From positions 1 to 44,556 of the forward strand of contig NZ_BMTS01000040.1 in NCBI RefSeq assembly GCF_014649795.1: a stretch of 44,556 nucleotides of DNA, given 5' to 3'. Below the pieces are notes generated by a model. The model did not search any database and was not told the DNA's origin. It saw nothing but the letters and a program-made list of their open reading frames with translations. Of this stretch, positions 24,620 to 33,261 are shown in pieces. The position numbers were made by a program, and so were the translations under genes. Origin of the DNA: Streptomyces melanogenes (GTDB lineage Bacteria > Actinomycetota > Actinomycetes > Streptomycetales > Streptomycetaceae). Every line of letters starts with the position of its first letter. Position 1 is the first letter of the stretch.

Positions 24620-25414
24620 TCAGGCCAGGGGATCGCTCAGGCTGTCCATCGTCAGATACCTTCCGCTGGAACCGTCGTACGCGCCGCGGGCCAGCGCCAG
24701 CACCGCCCCGGCCGCCACGGGCACGGGTACCGTGCGGCCGTCCCGGATCTGCCGTGTGAACCAGGCGGCGTGCAGCCTGTGCCAGCGGTCGCCACCCGGT
24801 TGCCGCAGAACCGCCTCGGTGAGGCCGGTCCGCAGGATTCCGGGGTGGAAGGCGAAGACTTTCACGGGTTCGCGCGCAAGCTCGCGTGCCAGGTCCCGGC
24901 AGAGGCTGATGCCCGCGGCCTTGGCGGCGGCGTAGGCGGAGGCGTGCGGCCAGCCCTCCACTCCGGCCGCGCTGCTGATGTGGACCAGACGCCCGCCGCC
25001 CGAGGCGATCAAAACCGGGACGGCGGCGGCCAGGGTGGTCACCGTGGTGCGGACATTGTTGCCGAACCCGTCCCACCACTGGTCCGTCGGCGTGCTCCAC
25101 AACGGGCCGGCGCAGCCCCCTACACCGGCGTTGTCCACGACGACGTCCACTCCGCCCCAGAAGGCGACGATGCGGTCGAGCGCACCGCGTACGGTTGCCT
25201 CGTCGCCCGCGTCCCCCGGCAGCTCCAGCACCTGACCGCCCAGGTCGCGCAGCCGGGCGGAGACCCTGGACAGCGTCTCGGGGTTTCTGCCGTTGAGGGC
25301 CACACGCATGCCTGCGTGGACGAAGCATTCGGCCATGGCCCTACCGAACCCCCCGCCCGCACCGGTGATCAGGGCCCGGCTCGGTGGGGGAAGCGTGCGT
25401 GCGGGGTCAGCCAT
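24620..25414 (-). CDS. Short-chain dehydrogenase/reductase of the lipid-synthase locus
   Basis: 264 residues. Classical SDR: cofactor loop TGAGGGFG (17-24), NAG (95-97), catalytic Ser (HISSAA, 147/148) and Y161-x3-K165 in ASAYAAAKAAG. N41-G42-R43 after the second strand (VALNGRN) suggests NADP preference. It would reduce a keto group or oxidise an alcohol on the product of the neighbouring enzymes. The start ATG lies inside the last codons of the acyl-CoA oxidase gene (8-base overlap), so the two are translationally coupled. It is the last gene of the ACP > KS > oxidase > SDR set. Family firm; substrate inferred from context. Confidence 0.85.
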   Translation of the reverse strand: MADPARTLPPPSRALITGAGGGFGRAMAECFVHAGMRVALNGRNPETLSRVSARLRDLGGQVLELPGDAGDEATVRGALDRIVAFWGGVDVVVDNAGVGGCAGPLWSTPTDQWWDGFGNNVRTTVTTLAAAVPVLIASGGGRLVHISSAAGVEGWPHASAYAAAKAAGISLCRDLARELAREPVKVFAFHPGILRTGLTEAVLRQPGGDRWHRLHAAWFTRQIRDGRTVPVPVAAGAVLALARGAYDGSSGRYLTMDSLSDPLA

Positions 25415-27245
25415 GAGGTGTCCCGGAGGCCTCGGGGTGGAGATAGCGCCGGACGAAGGAGGACGTGGCCGCCGGCACGTCGAGCAACGTGCCCGGGATG
25501 CCGAACGCGTCGGTCAGCAACGGGAGTCGGGGGGCAAGCGAGCCGTAGTCGGCCTCCAGCCGGGAAGCGAGCCCGGCGAGTTCCTCTTGGGGCAGCAGCC
25601 CGTCCATGAGCGTGCCGGCCGCGTCCTGCCAGAGGTCGCGCACCGCGCACACCTGCGCCATCCGGCTCAGCAGATGACGTGCTTCGGCGTCGGTGCTCTC
25701 CTGTTCGGCCGTCAGGAAGCCCTCCAGCACCAGACGGTGGCCGTGACGCTCGGCGAACCGCGCGGCGGTGGCGGCGCAGGAGTTCCAGACGTCCAGGAAC
25801 TGGCGGTGTTCGCGGCGAGCGGCTGCCAGCTGCCGGCGGCAGCGCGCATGGGCGTGGTGTTCCCGTGCGCGGGCCAGTGCGAGCCAGCCGGTGGTGTCAC
25901 CCCCGAGGGGGAGCGCCGGGAGTGCGCGAGGCGGCGCGGCGGGCGGGTCGTAGCCCCGTCCGAGGACCATCTCCTTGACTGCCGCCGTGGTGATGACGGT
26001 GTTCTCGCCCTCGGCCGTCATACAGCCGCGGTTGGTGGCGAGATACTGCGGAATACGGTTGACACTGAACATCCCGTGCGCGCCGCAGAGCCGCTGCGCC
26101 GTGAGGAGCACCTCGTGGCAGGTGGTGGTGACCACGGATTTGGTGAAGGTGAACCGTTGGCTGTCGGCCACCGACGGCACGATGACCCCTTCCGCGGCGA
26201 GCTGTGCGGCCAGCCGCATGCCGGCGTCCGCGAGGAGGGAGGCCGCGTAGGTGTCGGTCACCGCGTCCACCAGGGCCGCGTGGTGCACCCGGTGGGCGAT
26301 CACGGGTACCCGGGCGGCGCCGCCACCGGAGGAGTGTCGATGGCGGGCAAACCGTACGGCGATGGTGACAGCGGCACGGGCCATGGCGGCGCTCGTGGCG
26401 CTGAGCCCGACCCTTCCGGTGCCGACCCGTGCGACGGCACGGGCGAAGGCGGCGCGGCGGTCGATGGGCGGCCCCGCACCCGGTGTGAGGGCCCGTCGCT
26501 GGTGGCCGTCACCGTCGAGGAGGGCTCCCCTGGGGACCCGGGCTCCCCGGAACTCGGTCAGTGCGTTGTCCGTGGGCAGACCGGGTTTCTCGGGCAGCGT
26601 GGTGATACGTACTCCGGGGGCGGGTGCGCCGTACCGGCCCAGCGGACACAGGAACGGGTAGACGCCTCTGTCCTCGGCACCGACCACGAGCCGTGCGAGT
26701 ACCACCGCGATCTTCGGCAGCGGGCGGAGCGCGTTGTTGGGCATGAACTTCACGGCGCCGTCGTCCGGCGTGGTGAGGACGAACTCGTCGTGCTCGGCCT
26801 CGTACCGGGCCTGGGTCCGCAGCCGCGCCAGGTCGCTGCCGTACACGGCCTCGGTGGCGAGGAAGGCGCCCGTCGCGCGGCCCGACTCCAGCTCGGCCAG
26901 TGCGTGGGAGGCCTCCGGGGAGTCGCCGAGCCGGTCCAGGGTGCCCAGGCAGAGGTTGAGGTGTGCGGCGAGCAGCGCGGCCAGACACGGATCCACCGCC
27001 GCCGCCCACTCAGTGAGGGCGAAGTACCGCTGCGGTTGCCGCACACACGCCCGGTCCACACCGAAGGTGCGGCTGACATGGGCGAGCCAGGCATACGCGA
27101 GGTGTGCCGGGTCGCCGTCCCGCTGAGCGGGGGTGTGGGTGAACAGCGTGTCGCAGAAGGCGGCTTCGAGCGGTCCGTGCAGGCTGAGGCGGTCACCGTG
27201 CACCGCGGTGTGCAGAGCGGCGCGGGTCGCGGGCGGCGCGCTCAT
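25407..27245 (-). CDS. Acyl-CoA oxidase/dehydrogenase-type flavoenzyme
   Basis: 612 residues from the ATG at 27245, which overlaps the KS stop codon as ATGA. The size and domain order match acyl-CoA oxidases rather than short acyl-CoA dehydrogenases: a helical N-terminus (LEAAFCDTLFTHTPAQRDGD), a central beta domain with LGTLDRLGDSPEASHALAEL, a first helical bundle with VARVGTGRVGLSATSAAMAR and AVRFARHRHSSGG, CGAHGMFSVNRIPQYLATNR and CMTAEGENTVITTAAVKEMV. The last motif resembles the conserved EGdNtvl segment carrying the catalytic region of peroxisomal-type oxidases. A second C-terminal helical domain runs from about 440 to 612. Inferred role: alpha,beta-desaturation of an acyl-ACP or acyl-CoA intermediate. 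Fully coupled on both sides with KS and SDR. Confidence 0.82.
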   Translation of the reverse strand: MSAPPATRAALHTAVHGDRLSLHGPLEAAFCDTLFTHTPAQRDGDPAHLAYAWLAHVSRTFGVDRACVRQPQRYFALTEWAAAVDPCLAALLAAHLNLCLGTLDRLGDSPEASHALAELESGRATGAFLATEAVYGSDLARLRTQARYEAEHDEFVLTTPDDGAVKFMPNNALRPLPKIAVVLARLVVGAEDRGVYPFLCPLGRYGAPAPGVRITTLPEKPGLPTDNALTEFRGARVPRGALLDGDGHQRRALTPGAGPPIDRRAAFARAVARVGTGRVGLSATSAAMARAAVTIAVRFARHRHSSGGGAARVPVIAHRVHHAALVDAVTDTYAASLLADAGMRLAAQLAAEGVIVPSVADSQRFTFTKSVVTTTCHEVLLTAQRLCGAHGMFSVNRIPQYLATNRGCMTAEGENTVITTAAVKEMVLGRGYDPPAAPPRALPALPLGGDTTGWLALARAREHHAHARCRRQLAAARREHRQFLDVWNSCAATAARFAERHGHRLVLEGFLTAEQESTDAEARHLLSRMAQVCAVRDLWQDAAGTLMDGLLPQEELAGLASRLEADYGSLAPRLPLLTDAFGIPGTLLDVPAATSSFVRRYLHPEASGTPHG

Positions 27246-28504
27246 CGTGGGCTCGCCGGTGCGGGCCGGAAGGCGAGGGCCACGTTGTGGCCGCCGAATC
27301 CGAAGGAGTTGCTCAGGGCGAGTTCCACGCGCCGGTGTCGGGGTGCGCCGCTGACGATGTCCACGTCGATGCCGGGAGAGGGGGCGGCGAAGTTGGCGCA
27401 GGGCGGGATCGTCCCGCTCTCCACGGTAAGGGCGGTGAAGATCGCCTCCACCGCCCCCGCCGCGCCCAGCAGATGTCCGGTGACGCCTTTGGTCGAGGTC
27501 ACCGCGGGGCGTGGGCCGAGGACCGCGCCGATGGTCCTGCTCTCCAGCGCGTCGTTGAGGACCGTGCTGGTTCCATGGGCGTTGACGTGGTCCACGTCCT
27601 GGGCGGCGGCGTCCGCGTCGGCGAGGGCCGCGCGGATCGCCGCGGCGGCTCCGATGCCGTCGGGGTGGGGGGCCAGCGGGTGGTGGGCGTCGGTGGCGCA
27701 CCCGTGTCCGGCCAGGACCGCATGCCCGTGTCGGCCCCGGGCCGCGGCATGGGTCGAGCGCTCCAGTACGAGCATTCCGGCTCCCTCTCCCATGACGAAG
27801 CCGTCGCGTTCCCGGTCGAAGGGGCGGGCTGCCGCCTGCGGTTGCGCCACGCGCCGGGAGAGGGTTCCCAGCCGGGTGAAAGCGCTGGTGATCAGCGGAG
27901 TGACGGCGGCCTCCGTGCCGCCGGCGAGCGCGATGTCGCAGTGGCCCGCTCGGAGCAGGTCGGCGGCGACACCGAGTGCGGAAGCCCCGGAGGCGCAGGC
28001 CGTGCTGGTCTGCAGAGCCGGGCCCCGGGCTTGGAAGAGGATCGCCAGCTGCCCCGCGACCATGTTGGGCATGTAGCGGGGCAGCAGCGCCGCGGAGAGG
28101 CGCCGCGGTCCCGACTCCAGGAAGCGGGCGTGTTGCTCCTCGAGGGTGGACGTACCTCCCAGGGAGGTGCCGACGACGATGGCGACGCGCTCGGCGGGCC
28201 AGGCGTGCGCGTCGAGGCCCGCGTCGGCGATCGCCTCCGCTGTCGCGGCGATGGCGAACCTGCAGAACGGGTCGAGTCTCGTCGGTGCCGGTAGCTCGAC
28301 GGCGGGGGCCGCCGAGGGCAGGTCGAAGGGCGGCACCCGGCAGGAGAAGTCGACGGGCAGTCCGCGCAGTTCCGGGTCCGTGCGCGCGGTTGACCGGCCC
28401 GCGCACACCGACTCCCAGGAGGCCTTCACCCCCACTCCCGCGGGCGTGACCATGCCCATGCCGGTGATCACGACGGGGTCGGCCGGGCGGCCCGGCGCAG
28501 TCAT
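27242..28504 (-). CDS. Beta-ketoacyl-ACP synthase II-like (FabF/KAS II type)
   Basis: 420 residues from the ATG at 28504 (MTAPGRPADPVVITGMGMVT), chosen because it overlaps the ACP stop codon as ATGA; an upstream ATG at 28513 is possible. Catalytic triad complete: C170 in LQTSTACASGAS, H310 in VNAHGTST, H344 in KGVTGHLLGAAGA with K339. Standard FabF blocks IAIVVGTSLGGTS, ARPFDRERDGFVMGEGAG and NSFGFGGHNVAL are present. It should condense malonyl-ACP with an acyl primer on the ACP encoded just upstream. It is not a chain-length factor, because the Cys is present. Within the locus it may prime or extend the acyl chain for the large synthase. Ends four bases inside the oxidase gene. Confidence 0.9.
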   Translation of the reverse strand: MTAPGRPADPVVITGMGMVTPAGVGVKASWESVCAGRSTARTDPELRGLPVDFSCRVPPFDLPSAAPAVELPAPTRLDPFCRFAIAATAEAIADAGLDAHAWPAERVAIVVGTSLGGTSTLEEQHARFLESGPRRLSAALLPRYMPNMVAGQLAILFQARGPALQTSTACASGASALGVAADLLRAGHCDIALAGGTEAAVTPLITSAFTRLGTLSRRVAQPQAAARPFDRERDGFVMGEGAGMLVLERSTHAAARGRHGHAVLAGHGCATDAHHPLAPHPDGIGAAAAIRAALADADAAAQDVDHVNAHGTSTVLNDALESRTIGAVLGPRPAVTSTKGVTGHLLGAAGAVEAIFTALTVESGTIPPCANFAAPSPGIDVDIVSGAPRHRRVELALSNSFGFGGHNVALAFRPAPASPR

Positions 28505-28725
28505 GCCGCGCACTGCCCGGCGAGTTCCGCGAGTTGGGCGAGGGTCAGCGTGCCGGCGACGTCGGCGTCGTCGAGACCGTCGGCGCCCGCCTCCCGCAGG
28601 GCCTCGGTGAACTCCAGCACGGCCAGGGAGTCCAGGTCCAGGTCCCCCAGCAGGGTCTGCGGGTGCAGCCGATCCCCTGGCACGTTAAACGTTTCTGCGA
28701 GAATGCGGGCAATGGTTGCGTACAT
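28501..28725 (-). CDS. Acyl carrier protein
   Basis: 74 residues, starting at the ATG at 28725, with AGGGTG six bases upstream. Typical ACP: MYATIARILAETFNVPGDRL, then GDLDLDSLAVLEF, with Ser33 as the phosphopantetheine attachment site, followed by acidic helix III and a C-terminal helix. First gene of the second coupled set (ACP > KS > oxidase > SDR). The long upstream region with an inverted repeat at 28852-28877 suggests a regulated promoter. It could serve the adjacent KS, or supply a carrier to the large synthase, which has no ACP of its own. Confidence 0.88.
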   Translation of the reverse strand: MYATIARILAETFNVPGDRLHPQTLLGDLDLDSLAVLEFTEALREAGADGLDDADVAGTLTLAQLAELAGQCAA

Positions 28726-28851
28726 GTCACTCACCCTGGATGGGCCGCCGTGGATGGAGTCCGCACGGTGGACGGGGTCGGTGTGGGGTGGGCGCCCTGC
28801 GGCTCTTTCGGGAGCCTTCACGGGCGGAAGTGGCGGGTCTGTGCCCAGGTT

Positions 28852-28877
28852 GTGTACCGATCAATAATCAAGTACAC
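28852..28877 (-). promoter_or_regulatory. Probable operator/promoter of the ACP-KS operon
   Basis: GTGTAC (28852-28857) and GTACAC (28872-28877) are a perfect inverted repeat around 14 AT-rich bases (CGATCAATAATCAA), the most AT-rich spot in this part of the window. It lies about 130 bases upstream of the ACP start on the minus strand. The shape fits a dimeric repressor such as a TetR-type regulator; none is encoded nearby. Confidence 0.4.
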
Positions 28878-29721
28878 CGTGGCAACCAATTAACCCTGCT
28901 CGTTTCAGCCGTTCAAGGGCGCGTGGGCGTGCGTGATGGCGCACGCGGTGGTACGCGGGGGCTTGTGCGGTCTACGGACTACCGCCAGCTTTTCGGTGGT
29001 GGTGGGGCTGCCCGGCCGGGCTGACGTGATGCCGCGCCGACAGGACGGTTGGTCCGCGAAAGGATCGGTCGAATATGCGATGGCACACGGTAAGGACTTC
29101 GTCGAGCCCGGCCCGTGTCGATGGAAAGGTGGCACAGGGGTCCCCGCCCCGTGGAGGACGGGGACGCCCCGGCGGCTGTGGCCGTGCGTCAGAGCGCAGT
29201 CATCCGGTGCATCTCCCGCACATCACTGCCCTCCGTAGATGGCCAGCCACGTCGTGGCCTGCTCGCCCTGCTCGGGCTTGCGGGTCCTCCCGGTGTACGA
29301 CTCGGTCGGAGCGATCTTGACCTGTGTGCAGCGGCTCACCCGTATACGGCGGGTCGCTCCTTCCATGTCGCCGTGGGTACGTGGACCGGTCCTCGTCGGC
29401 CGACGGAGGGAAGGACCTGTCGTCACCGCGAACGCCGTCCTTGGGACAGCCGCATTCCGACCGGACGTGGCTGCTCCGCGCAAGGCGGGCGGTCAGCCGT
29501 GGCCGACCGCGAGGAGCAGGGCCCTGGCGGTGGCGAGGGCAGGGAGGGAGAACACCACTGCGACGAGCAGAACGAAGACCAGTACCAGGGGCAGCAGGGT
29601 CGCGAGCCGAACGGTGGTGGCCGCACGGGCGCGCAGCATGCCCCAGGGGCCGGACGGCCGGTGTCCGGGTGCCCGGTGCCTTTTCCGGTGTGCCCTGGTC
29701 TCCAGGTGAGTTGTCACACCG
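28878..29721. other. Region with no confident gene; possible small minus-strand ORFs
   Basis: About 840 bases between the two halves of the lipid-synthase locus. Two minus-strand stretches look partly protein-like. One ends at 29223 (CTQVKIAPTESYTGRTRKP, EQGEQATTWLAIYGG). The other, 29493-29717 (listed separately), has a membrane helix. Plus-strand frames are Arg/Pro-rich and unconvincing. It may hold remains of genes lost from the locus. Confidence 0.3.
29493..29717 (-). CDS. Possible small membrane protein
   Basis: 74 residues from a GTG at 29717, or 48 from an ATG at 29639. The C-terminal half is one long hydrophobic segment (VRLATLLPLVLVFVLLVAVV, FSLPALATARALLLAVG) preceded by an Arg/His-rich cytosolic part. 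No good ribosome-binding site is seen for either start. Real small membrane proteins and chance Leu/Val-rich frames are hard to separate at this GC content, so this is tentative. Confidence 0.35.
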   Translation of the reverse strand: MTTHLETRAHRKRHRAPGHRPSGPWGMLRARAATTVRLATLLPLVLVFVLLVAVVFSLPALATARALLLAVGHG

Positions 29722-30249
29722 GTGTCAACGACGCGGGGGCCGCCGCAGCTACGGAACGCCCCTGACGAGTGCGCCGCGGTGCCCGGCGGGGCCGGACGGT
29801 CCTTCGCGCTCGACTACGGCGCCGAGGGCGGGGGTGTCGACTTCGCCCCGTGCGACGCCTTTGTGTCCGCTGAGGAGATTACCGACTGGCTACGCCGGTG
29901 GACCGGGAGCGATGAGCTGGGCGGTGATGCCTACCGGGTGTTCGGGCAGGACGGCTCCGGTGGCCTCGCGGCCTTGTGGTGCGCACGGCCGGGCCGCCCG
30001 CTCGCCGCGCAGCCGGTGGTGTTCCTGGGCTCGGAGGGCGAGGTCGGCGTCGTGGCGGGGAACCTTTCGGACTTCCTCTGGTGCCGGCCCGGCGGCTTCG
30101 GCCCCCGGGAGGCCGCCCTCCACCCGGATCGCGAGGCGCGCCCGGACGCGGCTCTGGGCGTGCTTGCCGAGCAGTACGCGACCACTCCTCGCAGGCCCGC
30201 TCGGGAGGTCGTCAACGAGGCCCAGGCGGAGTTCAGGACATTCGCCTAG
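29722..30249 (+). CDS. SMI1/KNR4 (SUKH)-type protein
   Basis: 175 residues from a GTG at 29722; the first about 20 residues are poorly protein-like, so the true start may be later. The body looks like the SUKH superfamily: AEEITDWLRRWTGSDE, a strand pair VVFLGSEGEVGVVAGNLSDF with a following LWCRPGGFGP, and an Asp/Glu-rich C-terminal helix (REVVNEAQAEFRTFA). SUKH proteins are commonly immunity proteins to nuclease or deaminase toxins, though stand-alone copies of unknown role are frequent in Streptomyces. No toxin is adjacent. It is transcribed against the lipid-synthase genes and sits between their two operons, as though inserted there. Confidence 0.6.
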   Translation: MSTTRGPPQLRNAPDECAAVPGGAGRSFALDYGAEGGGVDFAPCDAFVSAEEITDWLRRWTGSDELGGDAYRVFGQDGSGGLAALWCARPGRPLAAQPVVFLGSEGEVGVVAGNLSDFLWCRPGGFGPREAALHPDREARPDAALGVLAEQYATTPRRPAREVVNEAQAEFRTFA

Positions 30250-30357
30250 GCCCTCGACGAGCTGTGCCGTTGATGCCGCGCGAGCCCGCCGAGGTGAGGG
30301 CAGGTGTCCGTGCACCGGGTGTGTCGTTGAGCCGGGCGGGAGGGGTTCTGTGACAAC

Positions 30358-30711
30358 GTGAAGATGATCACTAAACGCGCCGGTGCGGAGGTCTGGATGG
30401 GATCGGACGAGCCCGACGAACCGTGTGGTCCGGGGCTCGGTGGGGTCTGGAGGGCGGACGGGGTAGTGCCCTCGTCGTCCACGGCCGAGGACTGGCGTGC
30501 CGCGGTGCTGGGCGGAGACAAGATCGTGCTGCACATGGACGAGACTGGTCGGCCGCTGTTCAACGGGCACCGTGTCACCCGGCTGATGTGCGAGGCGATC
30601 CGGTTCGAACGGCCGGATCACGCGCAGGACTTCGTGTACGAGAACATCGTGGCGATGGCCCGCCGGATGAGGCCGCCGGAAGTTCTGGAGCCGGGTACCA
30701 CACGGCCCTGA
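30358..30711 (+). CDS. Hypothetical protein downstream of the SUKH-type gene
   Basis: 117 residues from a GTG at 30358, with GGGAGGGG about 15 bases upstream; an ATG at 30397 (MGSDEPDEP) is an alternative. The C-terminal 75 residues are well-formed (AEDWRAAVLGGDKIVLHMDE, RPLFNGHRVTRLMCEAIRFE, HAQDFVYENIVAMARRM). The Gly/Asp-rich N-terminus is not. The two genes share orientation with about 110 bases between them and could be one unit. No family recognised. A hairpin terminator overlaps the stop codon. Confidence 0.55.
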   Translation: MKMITKRAGAEVWMGSDEPDEPCGPGLGGVWRADGVVPSSSTAEDWRAAVLGGDKIVLHMDETGRPLFNGHRVTRLMCEAIRFERPDHAQDFVYENIVAMARRMRPPEVLEPGTTRP

Positions 30712-30727
30712 CAGTAGGGCCTGTGGT
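30697..30727 (+). terminator. Hairpin terminator overlapping a stop codon
   Basis: ACCACA-C-GGCCCT (30697-30709) pairs with AGGGCC-TGTGGT (30716-30727) with one bulged C and a six-base loop. The TGA of the gene at 30358-30711 lies in the loop. It may also end transcription of the ThDP-enzyme operon arriving from the other side. Confidence 0.65.
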
Positions 30728-30867
30728 GCGCTGGGCACGGTCAGGTCTGCCACGGTGTCGCGGCAGCCCGTCTCCGCAGCGGTCGGCTCCACCTGACCCG
30801 CCGGAGCTGGTACCGTAAACGCGTCTGTGGCTAGAAGCGACTGCTTCAGCCGTGCACTGCGACGCTG

Positions 30868-33261
30868 TCAGTCTTCGCCCGGTCGGCTGTTGCGCCAGTC
30901 GGGGGTGGCCGACGGGTTCAGGCCGTCGCCGGTGTTGTCGTGTGCGACAACGACCGAGTAGAGGTTCAGCACCGATGGTTGCTGCAGCTGGTCGGCGAGG
31001 TCGGTCGGCGGGGAGTGCAAGGTGCGTCGCCGCACGGTCAGAGGGCCGTATCGGTCTTCGCTGTCCTGGGGGAGCAGGCTGAGGATCGCGGACTGCGCGT
31101 CGGCGCCGGCTCGGCGGCGCACCTCCCGGTATGTCCGGATGATCGAGTGACCGCCGTTGTGGAAGAAGAAGAGGCTGATGTTGCCGCGCAGCGGACATCC
31201 TTCGGCCCACACCTGCTGGATGAGCACGGGGACGATGTCCGGCACGAGGGCGGCGGCTCCGTCACCGATGAAGCCGAGCAGATGGCCGGGGCGGGTCAGG
31301 GCGAGTGCCGGAACGGCCATCAGGGCGTCGCCCATGAGCGCCCTGCCGTACCAGCCGGAGAATCCCGGTCCGGTACGTGGCAGGTTGCGCACGGCGGAGA
31401 AGCCCGCACGCCCGACGTCGAACACCCCGGTGTAGCGGTATCCCCGCCCGGTGATGAGCTGCTCCAGCAGAGATCCCAGTCGCCCGTAGAAGTCGGCGAG
31501 GTGGAGCAGTTGGGGAACCCGTTCGGGCGCGGACACGGTCTGTCGTGCGCGCTCGATCTCCTGCCGACGCCAGGTGAGGAGTTCGTGCGGCACATCGGCG
31601 TGTGCCGCGAGATGGCGCAGCAGCCCGGTGAGGTCCGCCCGCACCGGATGGTCGACGAACGGGGCCCGATGCTCGGCCTCGTGGTTGACCTGGATGATCC
31701 GTAGGCGGCGGGCGAGGGTGTGCTCGGTGAACGGGGTGGCCAGTTCCGGGATCCGGGTCTTGAAGAAGAACAGCGCCTGCTCCTCGCGGTCGCGTAGACG
31801 GCCGTCCTGGTGGAGATAGCGGTGGACGGGCGCCGATGTGCCGTACAGCGCCAGGGTGCCCAGGTACTCGGGGACCCGCTGCCCCGCCCGGTGTCTGGTC
31901 ACCGCGCCGGGGTGGCCGAGTGAGTCGCACAGGGCCGCCCCGCACCGGGCGGCCAACTGGTGGAGCAGCTCGGATTCTGAGGCGGTGAGTACGCCGGGCT
32001 GCCAGAGCAGCCTGGTCCGTTCGGTGCTGAGGATGCGGAGGACCGGTGCCGTCTCGTCCTCCCGTACCTCGGCCCGCCGAGGGCCGGGAAGGGTGGACAG
32101 TGGCGCGGGTAGGGGTGCCCGGGTGCTCTCCAGGACCGAGGGGCTGGCGATGATGACGACGGGCCCGCGGCCGGCTTCGTATGCGGCGTAAGCCCGGGCG
32201 AGCCCCTCGGCCAGGTGCTCCGGCCTCTCCAGATGGATCACCGGCAGGCGCCGTGCGTGCACCACGGCCCTGGAGTCCTCACCGGCGTGGACGGTGCCCT
32301 GAAAGGGGAACCAGCGACTGCCGGAGGCGTCCGCGCAGAGGATGAAGCCTTGCGCCCGGGCCTGTTGGAGGTTGGCGAGTGTCCCCTTGAACTCGTCGAT
32401 CATGCCGCTGGTGACGATGATGAGGAACGGGGCGCCATCCAGTTGCCAGCGCGCGAGTGCGCCGCAGGCAAGACCGTGCTCGGACGGGGCCCGCAGGACC
32501 GGGTTGCCGCTCTGCCGGGCCAGCTCCTCCATCGAGCTGATCAGAGCCGAGACCACCGAGCCGGTATAGCTGTGCAGACCCCAGCGCGAGCCGGCCCGGG
32601 AGGCGAGGAAACCCTGCAAGGCGATCGCCAGGGCCGGGCGGGAGGTGTCCGGCCCCTCCTGCCCCATGGGAGCACCGGCGAGCCGGGCTTGTACGTAGTC
32701 CGCCAGTGCCGCGGCGATGTCGCAGGTGAAGTCGCCGGGTTCCGCGGGCGGTTCACGGCGCGCGAAAGCGTTGCCGTAGCGGACCCTCGTCGCGGAGCGG
32801 GGCACATAGGCCACGGTCCCGTACACCGACACCTCGGCCCGCGCCTGCGTCGGCATCCGCGCCACCGCGGTGCGCAACGCGTACTGGAGATCCGGGCAGG
32901 GCTCGGGAACGGGGTCGGGGTGGTCGGTGACGATCAGTACGTGTGGTGCTTCGGGTGCGATCAGGTCGCTCCCGGTGGCGTTCACATGCTGGGCCACCCG
33001 CTCGGGCAGTGCCTCCAGGGTGTCGGCCAGGACGAGGGAGATCTCCGCGTCGGGCAGGGCGTGTTCCAGGTACGTACGGATCACGGTGAGCCGTCGGTCC
33101 GGGGGAGTCGGTGGTGCGTCGGGGACCCGGCCGAGGAGGACGCGGTCCGAATTCTGGGTCAGCGCGTGCAGGGCCGCCGTCACGGCCTGACGAAAGACGG
33201 GACGGTCACCGGCGGCGGCCACGACGAGCCGGACAGGCCCTGGACGCGGTGGGACGGTCAT
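30868..33261 (-). CDS. Thiamine-diphosphate-dependent enzyme with extra N-terminal domain
   Basis: 797 residues from the ATG at 33261, which overlaps the synthase stop codon as ATGA. Order: residues 1-200, an extra domain I do not recognise (VRLVVAAAGDRPVFRQAVTA..., HVLIVTDHP). Residues about 205-390 are a PYR domain with cofactor-activating E261 in RAPSEHGLACGALARWQ. Residues about 400-560 are a middle domain. Residues about 590-770 are a PP domain with the ThDP/Mg motif GDG (666-668) and N702 in ISLFFFHNGGHS. PYR-before-PP order matches the acetolactate synthase/decarboxylase group rather than transketolases. Such enzymes cleave or form C-C bonds next to a carbonyl (decarboxylation, acyloin formation). 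With an acyl-chain synthase directly upstream, an acyloin or alpha-hydroxyketone step on a fatty or polyketide chain is plausible but unproven. Phosphoketolases have a similar length but the opposite domain order. Confidence 0.8.
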   Translation of the reverse strand: MTVPPRPGPVRLVVAAAGDRPVFRQAVTAALHALTQNSDRVLLGRVPDAPPTPPDRRLTVIRTYLEHALPDAEISLVLADTLEALPERVAQHVNATGSDLIAPEAPHVLIVTDHPDPVPEPCPDLQYALRTAVARMPTQARAEVSVYGTVAYVPRSATRVRYGNAFARREPPAEPGDFTCDIAAALADYVQARLAGAPMGQEGPDTSRPALAIALQGFLASRAGSRWGLHSYTGSVVSALISSMEELARQSGNPVLRAPSEHGLACGALARWQLDGAPFLIIVTSGMIDEFKGTLANLQQARAQGFILCADASGSRWFPFQGTVHAGEDSRAVVHARRLPVIHLERPEHLAEGLARAYAAYEAGRGPVVIIASPSVLESTRAPLPAPLSTLPGPRRAEVREDETAPVLRILSTERTRLLWQPGVLTASESELLHQLAARCGAALCDSLGHPGAVTRHRAGQRVPEYLGTLALYGTSAPVHRYLHQDGRLRDREEQALFFFKTRIPELATPFTEHTLARRLRIIQVNHEAEHRAPFVDHPVRADLTGLLRHLAAHADVPHELLTWRRQEIERARQTVSAPERVPQLLHLADFYGRLGSLLEQLITGRGYRYTGVFDVGRAGFSAVRNLPRTGPGFSGWYGRALMGDALMAVPALALTRPGHLLGFIGDGAAALVPDIVPVLIQQVWAEGCPLRGNISLFFFHNGGHSIIRTYREVRRRAGADAQSAILSLLPQDSEDRYGPLTVRRRTLHSPPTDLADQLQQPSVLNLYSVVVAHDNTGDGLNPSATPDWRNSRPGED

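Noticed and set aside
25293..28076. A 927-residue plus-strand frame through the acyl-CoA oxidase and KS genes
   Set aside because: Antisense shadow of two genes with complete catalytic motifs; its Arg/Gly/Val-rich translation shows no domain.
29324..30361. Long plus-strand frame overlapping the SUKH-type gene
   Set aside because: Runs in a different frame from the protein-like SUKH sequence, with Arg/Ser/Pro-rich translation; shadow.
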